From positions 62,001-126,000 of the forward strand of contig CALJKW010000016.1 in NCBI GenBank assembly GCA_937980205.1: a stretch of 64,000 bases of DNA, given 5' to 3'. Positions 45,873-55,819 of this stretch are shown one piece after another. The stretch's first letter is position 1; each line of letters starts with the position of its first letter. The translations under genes and the position numbers were made by a program. Source of the DNA: an uncultured Myxococcales bacterium. GTDB taxonomy: Bacteria > Myxococcota > Myxococcia > Myxococcales > Myxococcaceae. The notes beneath the pieces were generated by a model that worked only from the letters and a program-made list of their open reading frames with translations, ran no database searches and was not told the origin of the DNA.

Positions 45873-46943
45873 ATGACGCAAGCGTTCTCACGCATCTACG
45901 GGACCGGGTTCGTGGTCGGCGAAAAGACCGTCACGAACGAGATGATGGCCAAGGTCTGCGAGACCTCGGACGAATGGATTCGGGAGCGCTCGGGAATCGA
46001 GCAGCGCTACTACGTGAACGAGGGGACCTCGACGTCCGACCTCGGCGTGGAAGCGGCAAAGAAGGCGCTGGCCGACGCGGGGACGAAGATCGAGGAGATC
46101 GACTACATCGTCTGCGCGACGATGACTCCGGACTATTACTTCCCGGGCATCGGCAGCCAGGTGCAGACGAAGCTCGGCATGGGCAACGTGCCGGCGCTCG
46201 ACATCCGCCAGCAGTGCAGCGGCTTCGTGTACGGCATGCAGGTGTGCGACGCGCTGATCCGCAGCGGCGCGGCGAAGCGGCTGCTGTTCGTCGGCGCCGA
46301 GGTGCACACGGGCTTCATGCCGTTCTCGAAGCAGGCGTGGAAGGTGCTGATGGGCGAGAGCACCGACGAGGTCGCGCAGGCCGAGCGCGACTGGCACTCG
46401 AAGTTCCGCCACCTCACCGTGCTCTTCGGAGACGCCGCCGGCGCCTGCGTGCTCGGCCCCACCGATGATCCGAAGCGCGGCCTGCTCGGCTACGCGCTGC
46501 ACAGCGACGGCAAGAACGTCGAGTCGCTGTACGTGCCGTCGGCCGGCTTCAAGTACCGCCCGTACTTCGACGAGGGCATGGCCCGCGAAGGCCGCGGCGT
46601 GCCGGCGATGGACGGGAAGACGGTGTTCAAGATGGCCGTCACCAAGATGCCGGAGGCCGTGCACGAGGTCTGCGCCAAGGTCGGCTGCACCATCGACGAC
46701 ATCGCGCTGGTGATTCCGCACCAGGCGAACCTGCGCATCAGCGAGGCGATGCAGAAGGCGCTGAAGCTGCCGGACTCGCGCGTGTACAACAACATCCAGA
46801 AGTACGGGAACACGACCGCGGCGACGATTCCGATCGCGTACGACGAGTGCCGGAAGAGCGGGCGCGTGAAGAAGGGTGATCTGGTGTGCTTCGTGGGGCT
46901 CGGAGCGGGCTTCCACTGGGGCGCCGCCCTGATGCGGGAGTAG
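45873..46943 (+). CDS. 3-oxoacyl-ACP synthase III family protein (FabH-like)
   Basis: 356 residues. The KAS III triad is intact: Cys115 in IRQQCSGFVYG, His283 in IPHQAN and Asn313 in KYGNTTAAT. N-terminal part includes SDEWIRERSGIEQRYY. Could be housekeeping FabH (acetyl- or branched-chain-CoA plus malonyl-ACP) or a specialised starter-unit synthase; it stands alone without other fab genes. Divergent from the GNAT gene. Confidence 0.85.
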   Translation: MTQAFSRIYGTGFVVGEKTVTNEMMAKVCETSDEWIRERSGIEQRYYVNEGTSTSDLGVEAAKKALADAGTKIEEIDYIVCATMTPDYYFPGIGSQVQTKLGMGNVPALDIRQQCSGFVYGMQVCDALIRSGAAKRLLFVGAEVHTGFMPFSKQAWKVLMGESTDEVAQAERDWHSKFRHLTVLFGDAAGACVLGPTDDPKRGLLGYALHSDGKNVESLYVPSAGFKYRPYFDEGMAREGRGVPAMDGKTVFKMAVTKMPEAVHEVCAKVGCTIDDIALVIPHQANLRISEAMQKALKLPDSRVYNNIQKYGNTTAATIPIAYDECRKSGRVKKGDLVCFVGLGAGFHWGAALMRE

Positions 46944-46946
46944 CGG

Positions 46947-46970
46947 TTAGAAACCGGGTTCGCGTTCGGT
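46947..46970. repeat. Intergenic hexamer repeat, copy 1
   Basis: The 30-bp gap between the convergent KAS III and tolB genes holds TTAGAAACCGGGTTCGCGTTCGG. It shares AGAARCCGGGTTCG and the GTTCG hexamer period with 52072-52104, which also sits between convergent genes (murI and carF). Confidence 0.5.
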
Positions 46971-46973
46971 TGG

Positions 46974-48236
46974 CTATGGGCCCCAGTCGGGGGTCGAGTA
47001 CGAGCCCTTTTCGGCCGGCAGCTCCGTCTGGTTGTTGCCGTCGAAGGTCATCACGAAGAGCTTCGGCACGCCGCCGCTGCGCGTCGAGGTGAAGAGGATG
47101 AGGCGGCCGTTCGGCGAGAAGCTCGGCTCTTCGTTGTTGCCCTGGTCCTGCGTGAGGCGCGTCACCTTGCCGGTGTCGACCGCGATGGTGAAGAGGTCGA
47201 AGGCGTTGCGCTCGTCGCGCGCGGTGAAGGCGATGAGGTCTCCGCGCGGGCTCCAGTCGGGCGTCTGGTTGTAGTTGCCCTGGAAGGTGAGCCGCTTCGC
47301 CTCGCCGCCCTCGCTCGACATCACGTAGACCTGCGGGGTGCCGCCGCGGTTGGAGACGAACGCGAGGCGCTTGCCGTCCGGGCTCCACGAGGGCGAGGTG
47401 TTGATGAAGAACGGCGTGTTCGTGAGCTGCCGCGGCGAGCTGCCGTCGGAGCCCGCGACGTAGATCTGCGCGCTCTCACCGTCGGCCAGCGAGTAGGCGA
47501 TCTTCCGGCCGTCGGGGCTGAACGCGACGCCCGTCGCCATGCGGCCGCTCGCGATGAGCACGCGCGGCGCCGCCGCGTTCTTCGAGATGTACAGGTCCGG
47601 CTTGCCGCTGCGGAACGACGTGAACGCCACCGAGCCGTCCGGCCCGAGCGCCGGCAGCGTGTTGATGCCGCCGATGCCGATGCCGACCGCGCCGCGGCCG
47701 TCCCAGTCGGAGAGCCACACGTCCTTGCCGCCCGCCGTCTTGCGCGCCCACGCGATCTTCGTCTCGAACGGGCCCGTCTCGCGCGTGTAGAACTTGTAGA
47801 GCGCGTTCGCGAGCTTGTGGGCCAGCTTGCGCAGGTCCTTCGCGCCGACCGACTCGGACGCCTTCATCTCTTCTTTGCCGGCCGCGACCGTGAACAGGCG
47901 CAGGTCGCCGCGCACGTTCTCTCCGTCGACCGAGAGCTGCGTCTTCACCAGCGCGTCCGCTCCGACGTTCGACCAGTTCGAGAAGTTGATGCTCGACGCC
48001 GTGACGCCTTCCTTCGCGTCCGACAGGTACGACTTGCGGTCCAGCACCTGGAACAGGCCGCACGCCGAGAGGTCGAACTTCAGCGCGTCGTCGAACTCGG
48101 CCGCCAGCTTCTTCGCGCTGTCGTCCTGCGCCAGCGGAGCGGGGAGCGCGAGCGGCAGGGGCCGGAACGTGGCTCCGCCGACCTCGATGATCGGCGCCTG
48201 CGACAGCGCGAGCAGCACGAAGGTCGTAGTCATCAT
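46974..48236 (-). CDS. tolB: Tol system periplasmic protein TolB
   Basis: 420 residues. Signal peptide MMTTTFVLLALSQA, an N-terminal TolB_N domain (about 25-165) and a C-terminal six-bladed propeller with WD40-like repeats such as FSPDGRKIAYS, WSPDGKRLAFVS and FSPNGRLILFTS. Part of the Tol complex that supports outer-membrane constriction at division. Last gene of tolQ-R-A-B. No pal follows; downstream is the convergent KAS III gene. Confidence 0.93.
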   Translation of the reverse strand: MMTTTFVLLALSQAPIIEVGGATFRPLPLALPAPLAQDDSAKKLAAEFDDALKFDLSACGLFQVLDRKSYLSDAKEGVTASSINFSNWSNVGADALVKTQLSVDGENVRGDLRLFTVAAGKEEMKASESVGAKDLRKLAHKLANALYKFYTRETGPFETKIAWARKTAGGKDVWLSDWDGRGAVGIGIGGINTLPALGPDGSVAFTSFRSGKPDLYISKNAAAPRVLIASGRMATGVAFSPDGRKIAYSLADGESAQIYVAGSDGSSPRQLTNTPFFINTSPSWSPDGKRLAFVSNRGGTPQVYVMSSEGGEAKRLTFQGNYNQTPDWSPRGDLIAFTARDERNAFDLFTIAVDTGKVTRLTQDQGNNEEPSFSPNGRLILFTSTRSGGVPKLFVMTFDGNNQTELPAEKGSYSTPDWGP

Positions 48237-48249
48237 GGCGGTCCCTACC

Positions 48250-48966
48250 TTATGGGGTGAAACGCAGCTGGACTCCGTCTTTCTTCAATGCGGCGCGCAA
48301 GGGCGCAGGAGGAGGCCCGAACGGAGCCGCTTTCTTCACCGCCGCGAAGACTGCGTTGTTGAAGACGGCATTCGACGACTCGCGCGCGAAGGCGATGTCG
48401 ATGAGGTTCCCTTCGGCGTCGAGCTTGATGATGACGTCGGCCTTCAACTGGATGCGCTCGGCCTCGGGGATCGTGTTGCTGACGTCGTAGTGCCGGTGCA
48501 CGGCGGCGCGGATGATGCCGTAGTAGCGCTCGCCTTCCTGCTTGGCGGAGTCGCCGTTCGGATCGCCGTCTTCCTCGCCCTCGGACTCGTCGGCCTTCGC
48601 GGTCTTGTTGAGCGCATCGAAGAGGTTCTTCTTCTTGTCCGGCTGCGGCTTGTCGGAGGTGACCTTGGGCTTCGGCTCTGGCTTCACGCCGGGCGTGGGG
48701 ATCGGGATCTTCTCTTCGGGGGGCGGTGGCGCCTCGGGCTCCTTGCGAGGCAGGAGCTGCTCGTCTCGCTTTTTCCCCTGCTTCACGATCGTCGCCATGA
48801 TCGGCTTCTGGTCGAGATCGACGCGGGGCTTGTCCATCACCCACTGCAGCACGAGGACGGCCCCGAGCAGGCCGACGTGAAACACGATCGACGCGATCAT
48901 GAACGGCCCGAGCGCGGAGGGCCGGTTCGCGAGCAGGCTCTGGTAGGAGACGGACTGCGTCGTCAT
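48250..48966 (-). CDS. tolA: TolA/TonB-type energy-transducing protein
   Basis: 238 residues. One N-terminal membrane helix (about 20-42), a Pro/Lys-rich periplasmic spacer with PPPPEEKIPIPTP and KPEPKPK (about 70-110), and a C-terminal TonB-like domain (about 145-238). The short spacer resembles TonB more than E. coli TolA, but position in tolQ-R-A-B points to TolA. ATG overlaps the tolR stop (ATGA). Confidence 0.85.
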   Translation of the reverse strand: MTTQSVSYQSLLANRPSALGPFMIASIVFHVGLLGAVLVLQWVMDKPRVDLDQKPIMATIVKQGKKRDEQLLPRKEPEAPPPPEEKIPIPTPGVKPEPKPKVTSDKPQPDKKKNLFDALNKTAKADESEGEEDGDPNGDSAKQEGERYYGIIRAAVHRHYDVSNTIPEAERIQLKADVIIKLDAEGNLIDIAFARESSNAVFNNAVFAAVKKAAPFGPPPAPLRAALKKDGVQLRFTP

Positions 48967-49418
48967 CGCTTCTTCTTCTCGTCCTTTTGACCCCGATTGG
49001 CCCCAACCGGGTCCGTGATCATCCCGATGTTGGTGACGCCGGCGCGCTGCGCCGCTCCCATGACCTCGATGACGGTGCCGTAGGGCAGGGCGGTGTCGGC
49101 GTGCAGGTAGAGCTCTTTGTCGGCCTGGGCCTTCGCGTTCGTCTTCAGCTTCTCTTCGAGCTGATCGATCGGGACCTCGGTCTCGCCGATGTAGACGCGC
49201 TTCTGCAGATCGATGGTGACGACGATCTTCTTGTCACTCGCTTCAACCGGCGCGGCCTTCGTCTCGGGCAGGTTCACCTTCACGCCCTGCTGAATGAGCG
49301 GCGCCGTCACCATGAAGATGATGAGCAGCACCAGCATGACGTCGACCATCGGCGTCACGTTGATCTCGCTCAAGGTGGTTCGGCCGTGGCCTCCACCGCC
49401 GCCTGAAGACATTCCCAT
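48963..49418 (-). CDS. tolR: TolR/ExbD-family protein
   Basis: 151 residues. MGMSSGGGGGHGRTTLSEIN then a single helix MVDVMLVLLIIFMVTAPLI containing the proton-path Asp of the family, and a periplasmic domain. Works with TolQ as the proton channel. Gly-rich N-terminus and Lys-rich C-terminus (DEKKKR). Three bp after tolQ. Confidence 0.93.
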   Translation of the reverse strand: MGMSSGGGGGHGRTTLSEINVTPMVDVMLVLLIIFMVTAPLIQQGVKVNLPETKAAPVEASDKKIVVTIDLQKRVYIGETEVPIDQLEEKLKTNAKAQADKELYLHADTALPYGTVIEVMGAAQRAGVTNIGMITDPVGANRGQKDEKKKR

Positions 49419-49421
49419 GCG

Positions 49422-50108
49422 TTACTTGAAGAAGTGCCGCTTCACGATGTTGAGGAAGTCGTGGGAGAAGTTGCCCATCTCCGAGTCGAACACGCGGATG
49501 CGCGCGACGAACGCGTTGTAGGCCACGACGGCGGGGATGGCGGCGAACAGGCCGGCCGCGGTGGCGAGCAGCGAGTTGCCGATCGGCGCGGCGACGGTGG
49601 CGATGGTCGCGTTGCCCTTTTCGGCGATCTCGTTGAACGCGCTCAAGATGCCCATGACGGTGCCGAACAGACCTACGAACGGCGCAGTGGCCCCGATCGT
49701 TCCCAGGAACGCGATGCGCGACTCGAGCTCGGTCAGCTCAGCGCTCGACGCACGCTGCAGCGCGCGCTCGACGTTCTCGATGCCGCCGAGGCGCTCGGCC
49801 ATCGCGCCCTCTTCGCCCTTCTTGTGCTGGGCGAGCTTGGTGAGCTCCTCGTAGCCGGCCTTGAAGACCTTCGAGAGCGGCGACGAGCCGAGCTTCTGGG
49901 CCGACTGGTAGATGGCGTCGAGGCGGGAGGCCTTCCAGAACGTGTCGAGGAAGCCGACCGACTGTGCGCGGGCGCGAGAGAGTTGCAGGTACTTCATCGT
50001 GATGAGCGCCCAGCTGTAGGCCGAGGCGAGACCGAGCACGACGAGCACCGCCAGCTCGACCACCGAGGCGCTCTTCAGCGCGTCGACGTAGTTCAACGAA
50101 GCGAGCAT
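49422..50108 (-). CDS. tolQ: TolQ/ExbB-family proton channel protein
   Basis: 228 residues. Three membrane helices (about 12-32, 130-155, 165-190); APFVGLFGTVMGILSAF and GLFAAIPAVVAYNAF are the family motifs. ATG 50108 gives a normal N-terminus (MLASLNYVDALK). First gene of the tol group, divergent from a lipoprotein gene with 98 bp between. Energises TolA with TolR. Confidence 0.93.
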   Translation of the reverse strand: MLASLNYVDALKSASVVELAVLVVLGLASAYSWALITMKYLQLSRARAQSVGFLDTFWKASRLDAIYQSAQKLGSSPLSKVFKAGYEELTKLAQHKKGEEGAMAERLGGIENVERALQRASSAELTELESRIAFLGTIGATAPFVGLFGTVMGILSAFNEIAEKGNATIATVAAPIGNSLLATAAGLFAAIPAVVAYNAFVARIRVFDSEMGNFSHDFLNIVKRHFFK

Positions 50109-50206
50109 TGCCCGACGAGCCGTAACACCGCTTGGGGCTTCAGCCAACCCTTCCCTTGAATGAAAGCGCGGCGTTATCGTCGAATCACTTCGGAGGCTGC
50201 ACACAC

Positions 50207-51220
50207 ATGAACCTACGGTCCCTCGCGAAGGTGGCGGTGCTGTTGGCGCTCCCGCTCTCCGCCTGCGTCATCGTTCCGTCGACACCGCGGGCCTCGGGCG
50301 ACGTGACGTTCCTGTGGAGCTTCGACGGTTCCTCCACCTGTCCCGCCGCCGTGCGCGACGTGCACATCTCGATTCCGGGCCATGTGCTCGAGAACGGCGG
50401 GGTGTACCCGTGCTCGCAGAACGGCACTGCCGGCATCGTGCTGCACGACTTCCGCGGCGGCATCTACAGCTACACGATTCAGGGGCGTGACTCGAACGGT
50501 TCGGTGCTGTTCTCGGCGTCCGGCTCGTTCACGATCGACGGCAGCATGACCGAGCGGGTCGACCTGAGGCCGACCGGCAGCGGCGCGGCGTACGCGTACC
50601 TGGTGTGGACGTTCCCGCCGAACTCGGTCTCGCAGAACCCGACGTGCCAGCAGGCCGGCGTGGACCGGGTGCTGGTGAGCATCGACGGCGCGGCGTGGCA
50701 GTCGTACCCGTGCGCTGACGGCAACCGGGCAGAGGGCACCCCGACGCCGTACCTCGCTCCGGGGAATCACACGATCGATCTCTCGGCGGTGAACGCGGCG
50801 GGCTACGAGTACTACGCGCTGCGGTCGACGCTGCCGCTGTCGAGCACGCCGTCGGTGCAGCAGTACGACCTGAACTGGGCGGTCGGCGGCGCGACCGTGC
50901 GCTGGACGGTGACGACGTTCGGCGGCTCGACGACGACGAGCTGCGCCGCGGCGGGCATCACCACGGTGTACGTCGACTTCCAGGACGCGCAGGGCAACCT
51001 GGTCTACGGCAACGGCGGCGATCCGCAGCCGTGCAACAACCTGGCGGTCGTCTACAGCTACCTCAAGCCGGGCACGTACCGGGTGTTCCTGCAGGCGTAC
51101 GGCTCGGGGTCGACGTTCTACGAGTCGTCGCGGAACAACGCTCCGCAGGTGACGGTGACCGCGGCGCAGTTCACGACGATCAACGACGGCCCGAACGTGC
51201 TGCTGACGCGCGTGCAATAG
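50207..51220 (+). CDS. Lipoprotein with repeated Ig-like beta domains, function unknown
   Basis: 337 residues. Lipobox LPLSAC (acylated Cys about 20). Three similar segments follow, each with a TFLWSFDG/VWTFPP/RWTVTTFG-type strand, a later TC or SC, and an extended SYTIQG/TIDLSAVN/YRVFLQAYG strand, so the mature part looks like three tandem beta-sandwich repeats with paired Cys. ATG 50207 follows CGGAGG. Surface or periplasmic structural role likely; no family recognised. Confidence 0.75.
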   Translation: MNLRSLAKVAVLLALPLSACVIVPSTPRASGDVTFLWSFDGSSTCPAAVRDVHISIPGHVLENGGVYPCSQNGTAGIVLHDFRGGIYSYTIQGRDSNGSVLFSASGSFTIDGSMTERVDLRPTGSGAAYAYLVWTFPPNSVSQNPTCQQAGVDRVLVSIDGAAWQSYPCADGNRAEGTPTPYLAPGNHTIDLSAVNAAGYEYYALRSTLPLSSTPSVQQYDLNWAVGGATVRWTVTTFGGSTTTSCAAAGITTVYVDFQDAQGNLVYGNGGDPQPCNNLAVVYSYLKPGTYRVFLQAYGSGSTFYESSRNNAPQVTVTAAQFTTINDGPNVLLTRVQ

Positions 51221-51248
51221 CTGGCACTGCGCGTGATAGGGAGGCTGC

Positions 51249-52064
51249 ATGCGGCACGACCGCCACAGCCCCATCGGCGTCTTCGACTCAGGCATCGGGG
51301 GGCTCACGGTCCTCCGCGCATTGCAGGAGCGGCTGCCCCAGGAGAGCACCGTCTACCTCGGCGACACCGCCCGCGTTCCGTACGGCACGAAGTCCGGTGA
51401 CGTCGTCACGAAGTACTCGGTGAAGAACGCCGACGCGCTGATGGAGTACGGCATCAAGCTGCTCGTGGTCGCGTGCAACACGGCGTCGTCGGTCGCGATC
51501 CCCACGCTGCGCAAGCAGCTGCCGATTCCGGTGCTCGGTGTGATCGAGCCGGGCGCCCACGCGGCCGCGAAGGTGACGAAGACGGGCCACATCGCGGTCA
51601 TCGGGACACCGGGGACGATCAAGTCCGGCGCCTACCAGCGCGCGCTCGCCGAAGAGCGGCCGGGCCTGCAGGTGCAGGCGCTCGCGTGCCCGCTGTTCGT
51701 GCCGCTCGCGGAGGAGGGCTGGGTCGAGGGCGACGTGCCTCGGCTCGCGGCGGAGAAGTACCTCGCGGGCCTGAGGAACACGAAGGTCGACACGCTCGTG
51801 CTCGGGTGCACGCACTACCCGCTCTTGTCGAAGGTGATCTCCGAGGTCGTCGGGCCGGGCGTCACGCTCGTCGACTCGGCGAAGGCCACGGCCCAGCGCG
51901 CTGCCGAGCTGCTCAGTGAGCGCGACCTCTTGAAGATCGGGCTCTCTTCGGTCGAGCGGCACTTCCTGGTCACGGACGTGCCCGATCGGTTCATCGAGGT
52001 GGGGAGCCGGTTCTTGGGGCGGGCGCTGTCCGGTGCCCGGCAGATCGACCTGAAGTTCAGCTAG
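51249..52064 (+). CDS. murI: Glutamate racemase
   Basis: 271 residues. GVFDSGIGGLTVLRAL at the start, YLGDTARVPYGTKS, catalytic Cys76 in ACNTASS and Cys187 in LGCTHYPLL. Makes D-glutamate for peptidoglycan. Typical size. 28 bp after the lipoprotein gene. Confidence 0.96.
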   Translation: MRHDRHSPIGVFDSGIGGLTVLRALQERLPQESTVYLGDTARVPYGTKSGDVVTKYSVKNADALMEYGIKLLVVACNTASSVAIPTLRKQLPIPVLGVIEPGAHAAAKVTKTGHIAVIGTPGTIKSGAYQRALAEERPGLQVQALACPLFVPLAEEGWVEGDVPRLAAEKYLAGLRNTKVDTLVLGCTHYPLLSKVISEVVGPGVTLVDSAKATAQRAAELLSERDLLKIGLSSVERHFLVTDVPDRFIEVGSRFLGRALSGARQIDLKFS

Positions 52065-52071
52065 GCCCGTC

Positions 52072-52104
52072 AGAAGCCGGGTTCGGGTTCGCGTTCGCGT
52101 GCGG
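52072..52104. repeat. Intergenic hexamer repeat, copy 2
   Basis: AGAAGCCGGGTTCGGGTTCG followed by CGTTCGCG, a six-base period (TTCGGG/TTCGCG) between the convergent murI and carF genes. Same core as at 46947-46970 with one extra hexamer. A GGGCCCGC palindrome follows. Confidence 0.5.
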
Positions 52105-52120
52105 GCCCGCTGAGGGCTCT

Positions 52121-52927
52121 TCAGGTGCGGTTCAGCTCGGGAGCCTCTTCGGGCGCCCCGTCGGTCGCCGGCAGCGGTGCGATCGCGATCGCGGCCTCGG
52201 TGCCGATGTCGTCCTGGCGCGGGATGGCGCCGAACACCGCGGTGCCGAAGCGCTCGAGCAGCCGGTAGAAGCCGAGCTTCGTGAGCGGCCAGTTCATCCA
52301 CCCGGTGGTGATCGAGTAGTAGCAGTTGAACGGCGCGGTGTGATGGATCTGGTGGTGCTCGGGCGGCAGCACGAGGTGCAGCTTCTGCAGCCACTTCACG
52401 ATGCGCGGGCAGTCATCCATGTGCGCCCACTTGTGGATCTGGTTCGTCATCATGACGAAGAAGATCATCGAGGCGATCGCGATGGAGAAGAACAGGCACC
52501 ACGCGTACCAGGTGCTCCCGCGGTCGTAAGGCATGCACGCGGCGCCGACGGCCCACGGCACGGAGATCATGCAGTTCGCGCCGTTCGTCTCGACGTAGTC
52601 GTGACGGGTCATCGCCTTCGGGTCGACGTGGTGCTCACGGAACGGGCGCAGCAGCGCCTTGCCGATGACCGGCATCGTGGTGCGCCCCCAGGTGTCCGCG
52701 AGCCAATGCACGAAGCCCGACACGAAGTCGGCGGCGAGGAAGCCGGTGATCACGGCCGACAGGACCAGCCACGGGCTGGTGCCGGCATGCGGCCACACGC
52801 GCCAGACCATGACTGCCATCAGCAGCCAGAAGCTCGTGATGCTGAAGATCTCGACCTTCCGGAACCAGCCCTGGTAGCCAGAGGCCAGCTCCTTCGCGTC
52901 TTGCATTTTCAGCTTGGGGGTACTCAT
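52121..52927 (-). CDS. carF: Plasmanylethanolamine desaturase, CarF/PEDS1 (TMEM189) family
   Basis: 268 residues. The Kua/TMEM189 domain fills the protein. Its histidine clusters are all present: SGFVHWLADTWG, FREHHVDPKAMTRHDYVETNG, TNQIHKWAH and HHQIHHTAPF, followed by YYSITTGWMNWPL. Three to four hydrophobic segments (about 28-70, 155-185). In M. xanthus CarF makes the vinyl-ether bond of plasmalogens and is needed for light-induced carotenoid synthesis. ATG 52927 gives MSTPKLKMQDAKEL. 74 bp downstream of the formate dehydrogenase genes, same strand. Confidence 0.9.
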   Translation of the reverse strand: MSTPKLKMQDAKELASGYQGWFRKVEIFSITSFWLLMAVMVWRVWPHAGTSPWLVLSAVITGFLAADFVSGFVHWLADTWGRTTMPVIGKALLRPFREHHVDPKAMTRHDYVETNGANCMISVPWAVGAACMPYDRGSTWYAWCLFFSIAIASMIFFVMMTNQIHKWAHMDDCPRIVKWLQKLHLVLPPEHHQIHHTAPFNCYYSITTGWMNWPLTKLGFYRLLERFGTAVFGAIPRQDDIGTEAAIAIAPLPATDGAPEEAPELNRT

Positions 52928-53001
52928 TGGTGCGGGGAACTCCGAAATAGTGCAGGTGGTGAGATTATCGCAACCGAACACCTGTCCTCGTCATGGGTGT
53001 G

Positions 53002-53825
53002 TCACGGCTTGTGGGACACGAATGACAGGCCGAAGCGGCCTTTGACGCACAGGTGGCCCCCGGTGACCGAGTTGTCGGACGGTGAGGTGACGCGGACGAT
53101 GTCGTTGTCCTGAACGCGCAGCGTCAACGTACAGCCGACGCCACAGTAGGGGCAGATGGTGTCGGTGACGGTCTGCTTCGACTCGTCCCATTTTCCCGCG
53201 GCGCGCAGGTCGTGCTCCTTCTTGAACATGAGCGCGCCCGTCGGGCAGACGCCGACGCAGTTGCCGCAGAAGACGCAGGCGGAGTCACCGAGCGGAGTGT
53301 CGTGCTCCGTCGAGATGCTCGCTTCGAAGCCGCGGCCGGCGACCGCGATCGCGAACGTGTTCTGCGCGTCCGTGCCGCAGGCCTCGACGCATTTGTAGCA
53401 GAGCATGCACTTGCTGTAGTCGCGCACGAACTGGTCGTTGTCGATCTTCACCGGCTGCTGCATCGAGGCGCCCGCGAGTCGCTGCGGGTCGGCGCCGTAA
53501 CGCGCCGCCAGCGTCGAAAAATCCTTCGCGAGCGACATGTCGACGCTCGAGCCGAGCAGCTCGAGCACGAGCTTGCGCGAGTGGCGCACGCGCTCGCTGT
53601 CGGTGTGCACGACCATGTTCGCTTCTGCTCTTCGCGAGCAGGCCGGCGCCAGCGCGCGCGCGCCTTCGACCTCGACGACGCAGATGCGGCAGACGTTCAC
53701 CGGCGTGAGGTTCTCGGCCCAGCAGAACGTCGGCGTCTCGATGCCGGCCTTCTGGCAGGCCTCGAGCAGCGTCGCACCTTCGGGGACGCTGACCGGCTTG
53801 CCGTCGATGGTGACGGTGATCTCTC

Positions 53826-53829
<4 letters not shown>
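53002..53829 (-). CDS. Formate dehydrogenase ferredoxin-type subunit carrying the detached Fe4S4 domain
   Basis: 275 residues, GTG start overlapping the NuoEF stop (GTGA). Order: [2Fe-2S] ferredoxin domain (about 1-75, Cys ligands in CWAENLTPVNVCRICVVE and APAC); a region where NuoG/FdsA normally bind a His-Cys3 cluster but no CxxC is present; two [4Fe-4S] motifs (CMLCYKCVEAC near 138 and CVFCGNCVGVC near 181); and a final CPYCGVGC plus HLCVKGRFG (about 224-275). That last part is the Mo-oxidoreductase Fe4S4 domain normally at the N-terminus of the catalytic chain, which is encoded at 55820-57703. Confidence 0.85.
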
Positions 53830-55595
<1,766 letters not shown>

Positions 55596-55670
55596 GTCGC
55601 GGGGCGCGTTCTACCAGCGAAACGCGTGGCGCGCTCCGGCTGGGGTCGCGTCTTGGCTCGTGACGCTGCT

Positions 55671-55809
55671 GGTCCGGGCCGGGGCCGGGGCCCGGGCAGG
55701 GGGGCTTCGGGCTGGGGCCTTGCGGGGCTGGGGGGCACTGCCGGTACAGCGGGTACAGCGGGCACAGCGGGCACAGCGGGCACTCGGGCACGCACTCGGT
55801 ACAGCGGGC
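55671..55809. repeat. G-rich block and 9-bp tandem repeats in the formate dehydrogenase gene spacer
   Basis: 55671-55736 is dominated by G runs (GGCCGGGGCCGGGGCCCGGG and further GGGG blocks) that could fold as G-quadruplex on the plus strand. 55743-55781 holds four copies of GGYACAGCG plus degenerate ones, and another partial copy is at 55798-55809. No gene is visible in this 224-bp spacer between the catalytic and NuoEF genes. Confidence 0.65.
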
Positions 55810-55819
55810 ACCGCCAGAA

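Noticed and set aside
43674..45881. Long minus-strand open frame covering the aminotransferase region
   Set aside because: Only its last part (from 44252) is a real gene with a signal peptide; the rest is an out-of-frame reading of the aminotransferase and GNAT genes.
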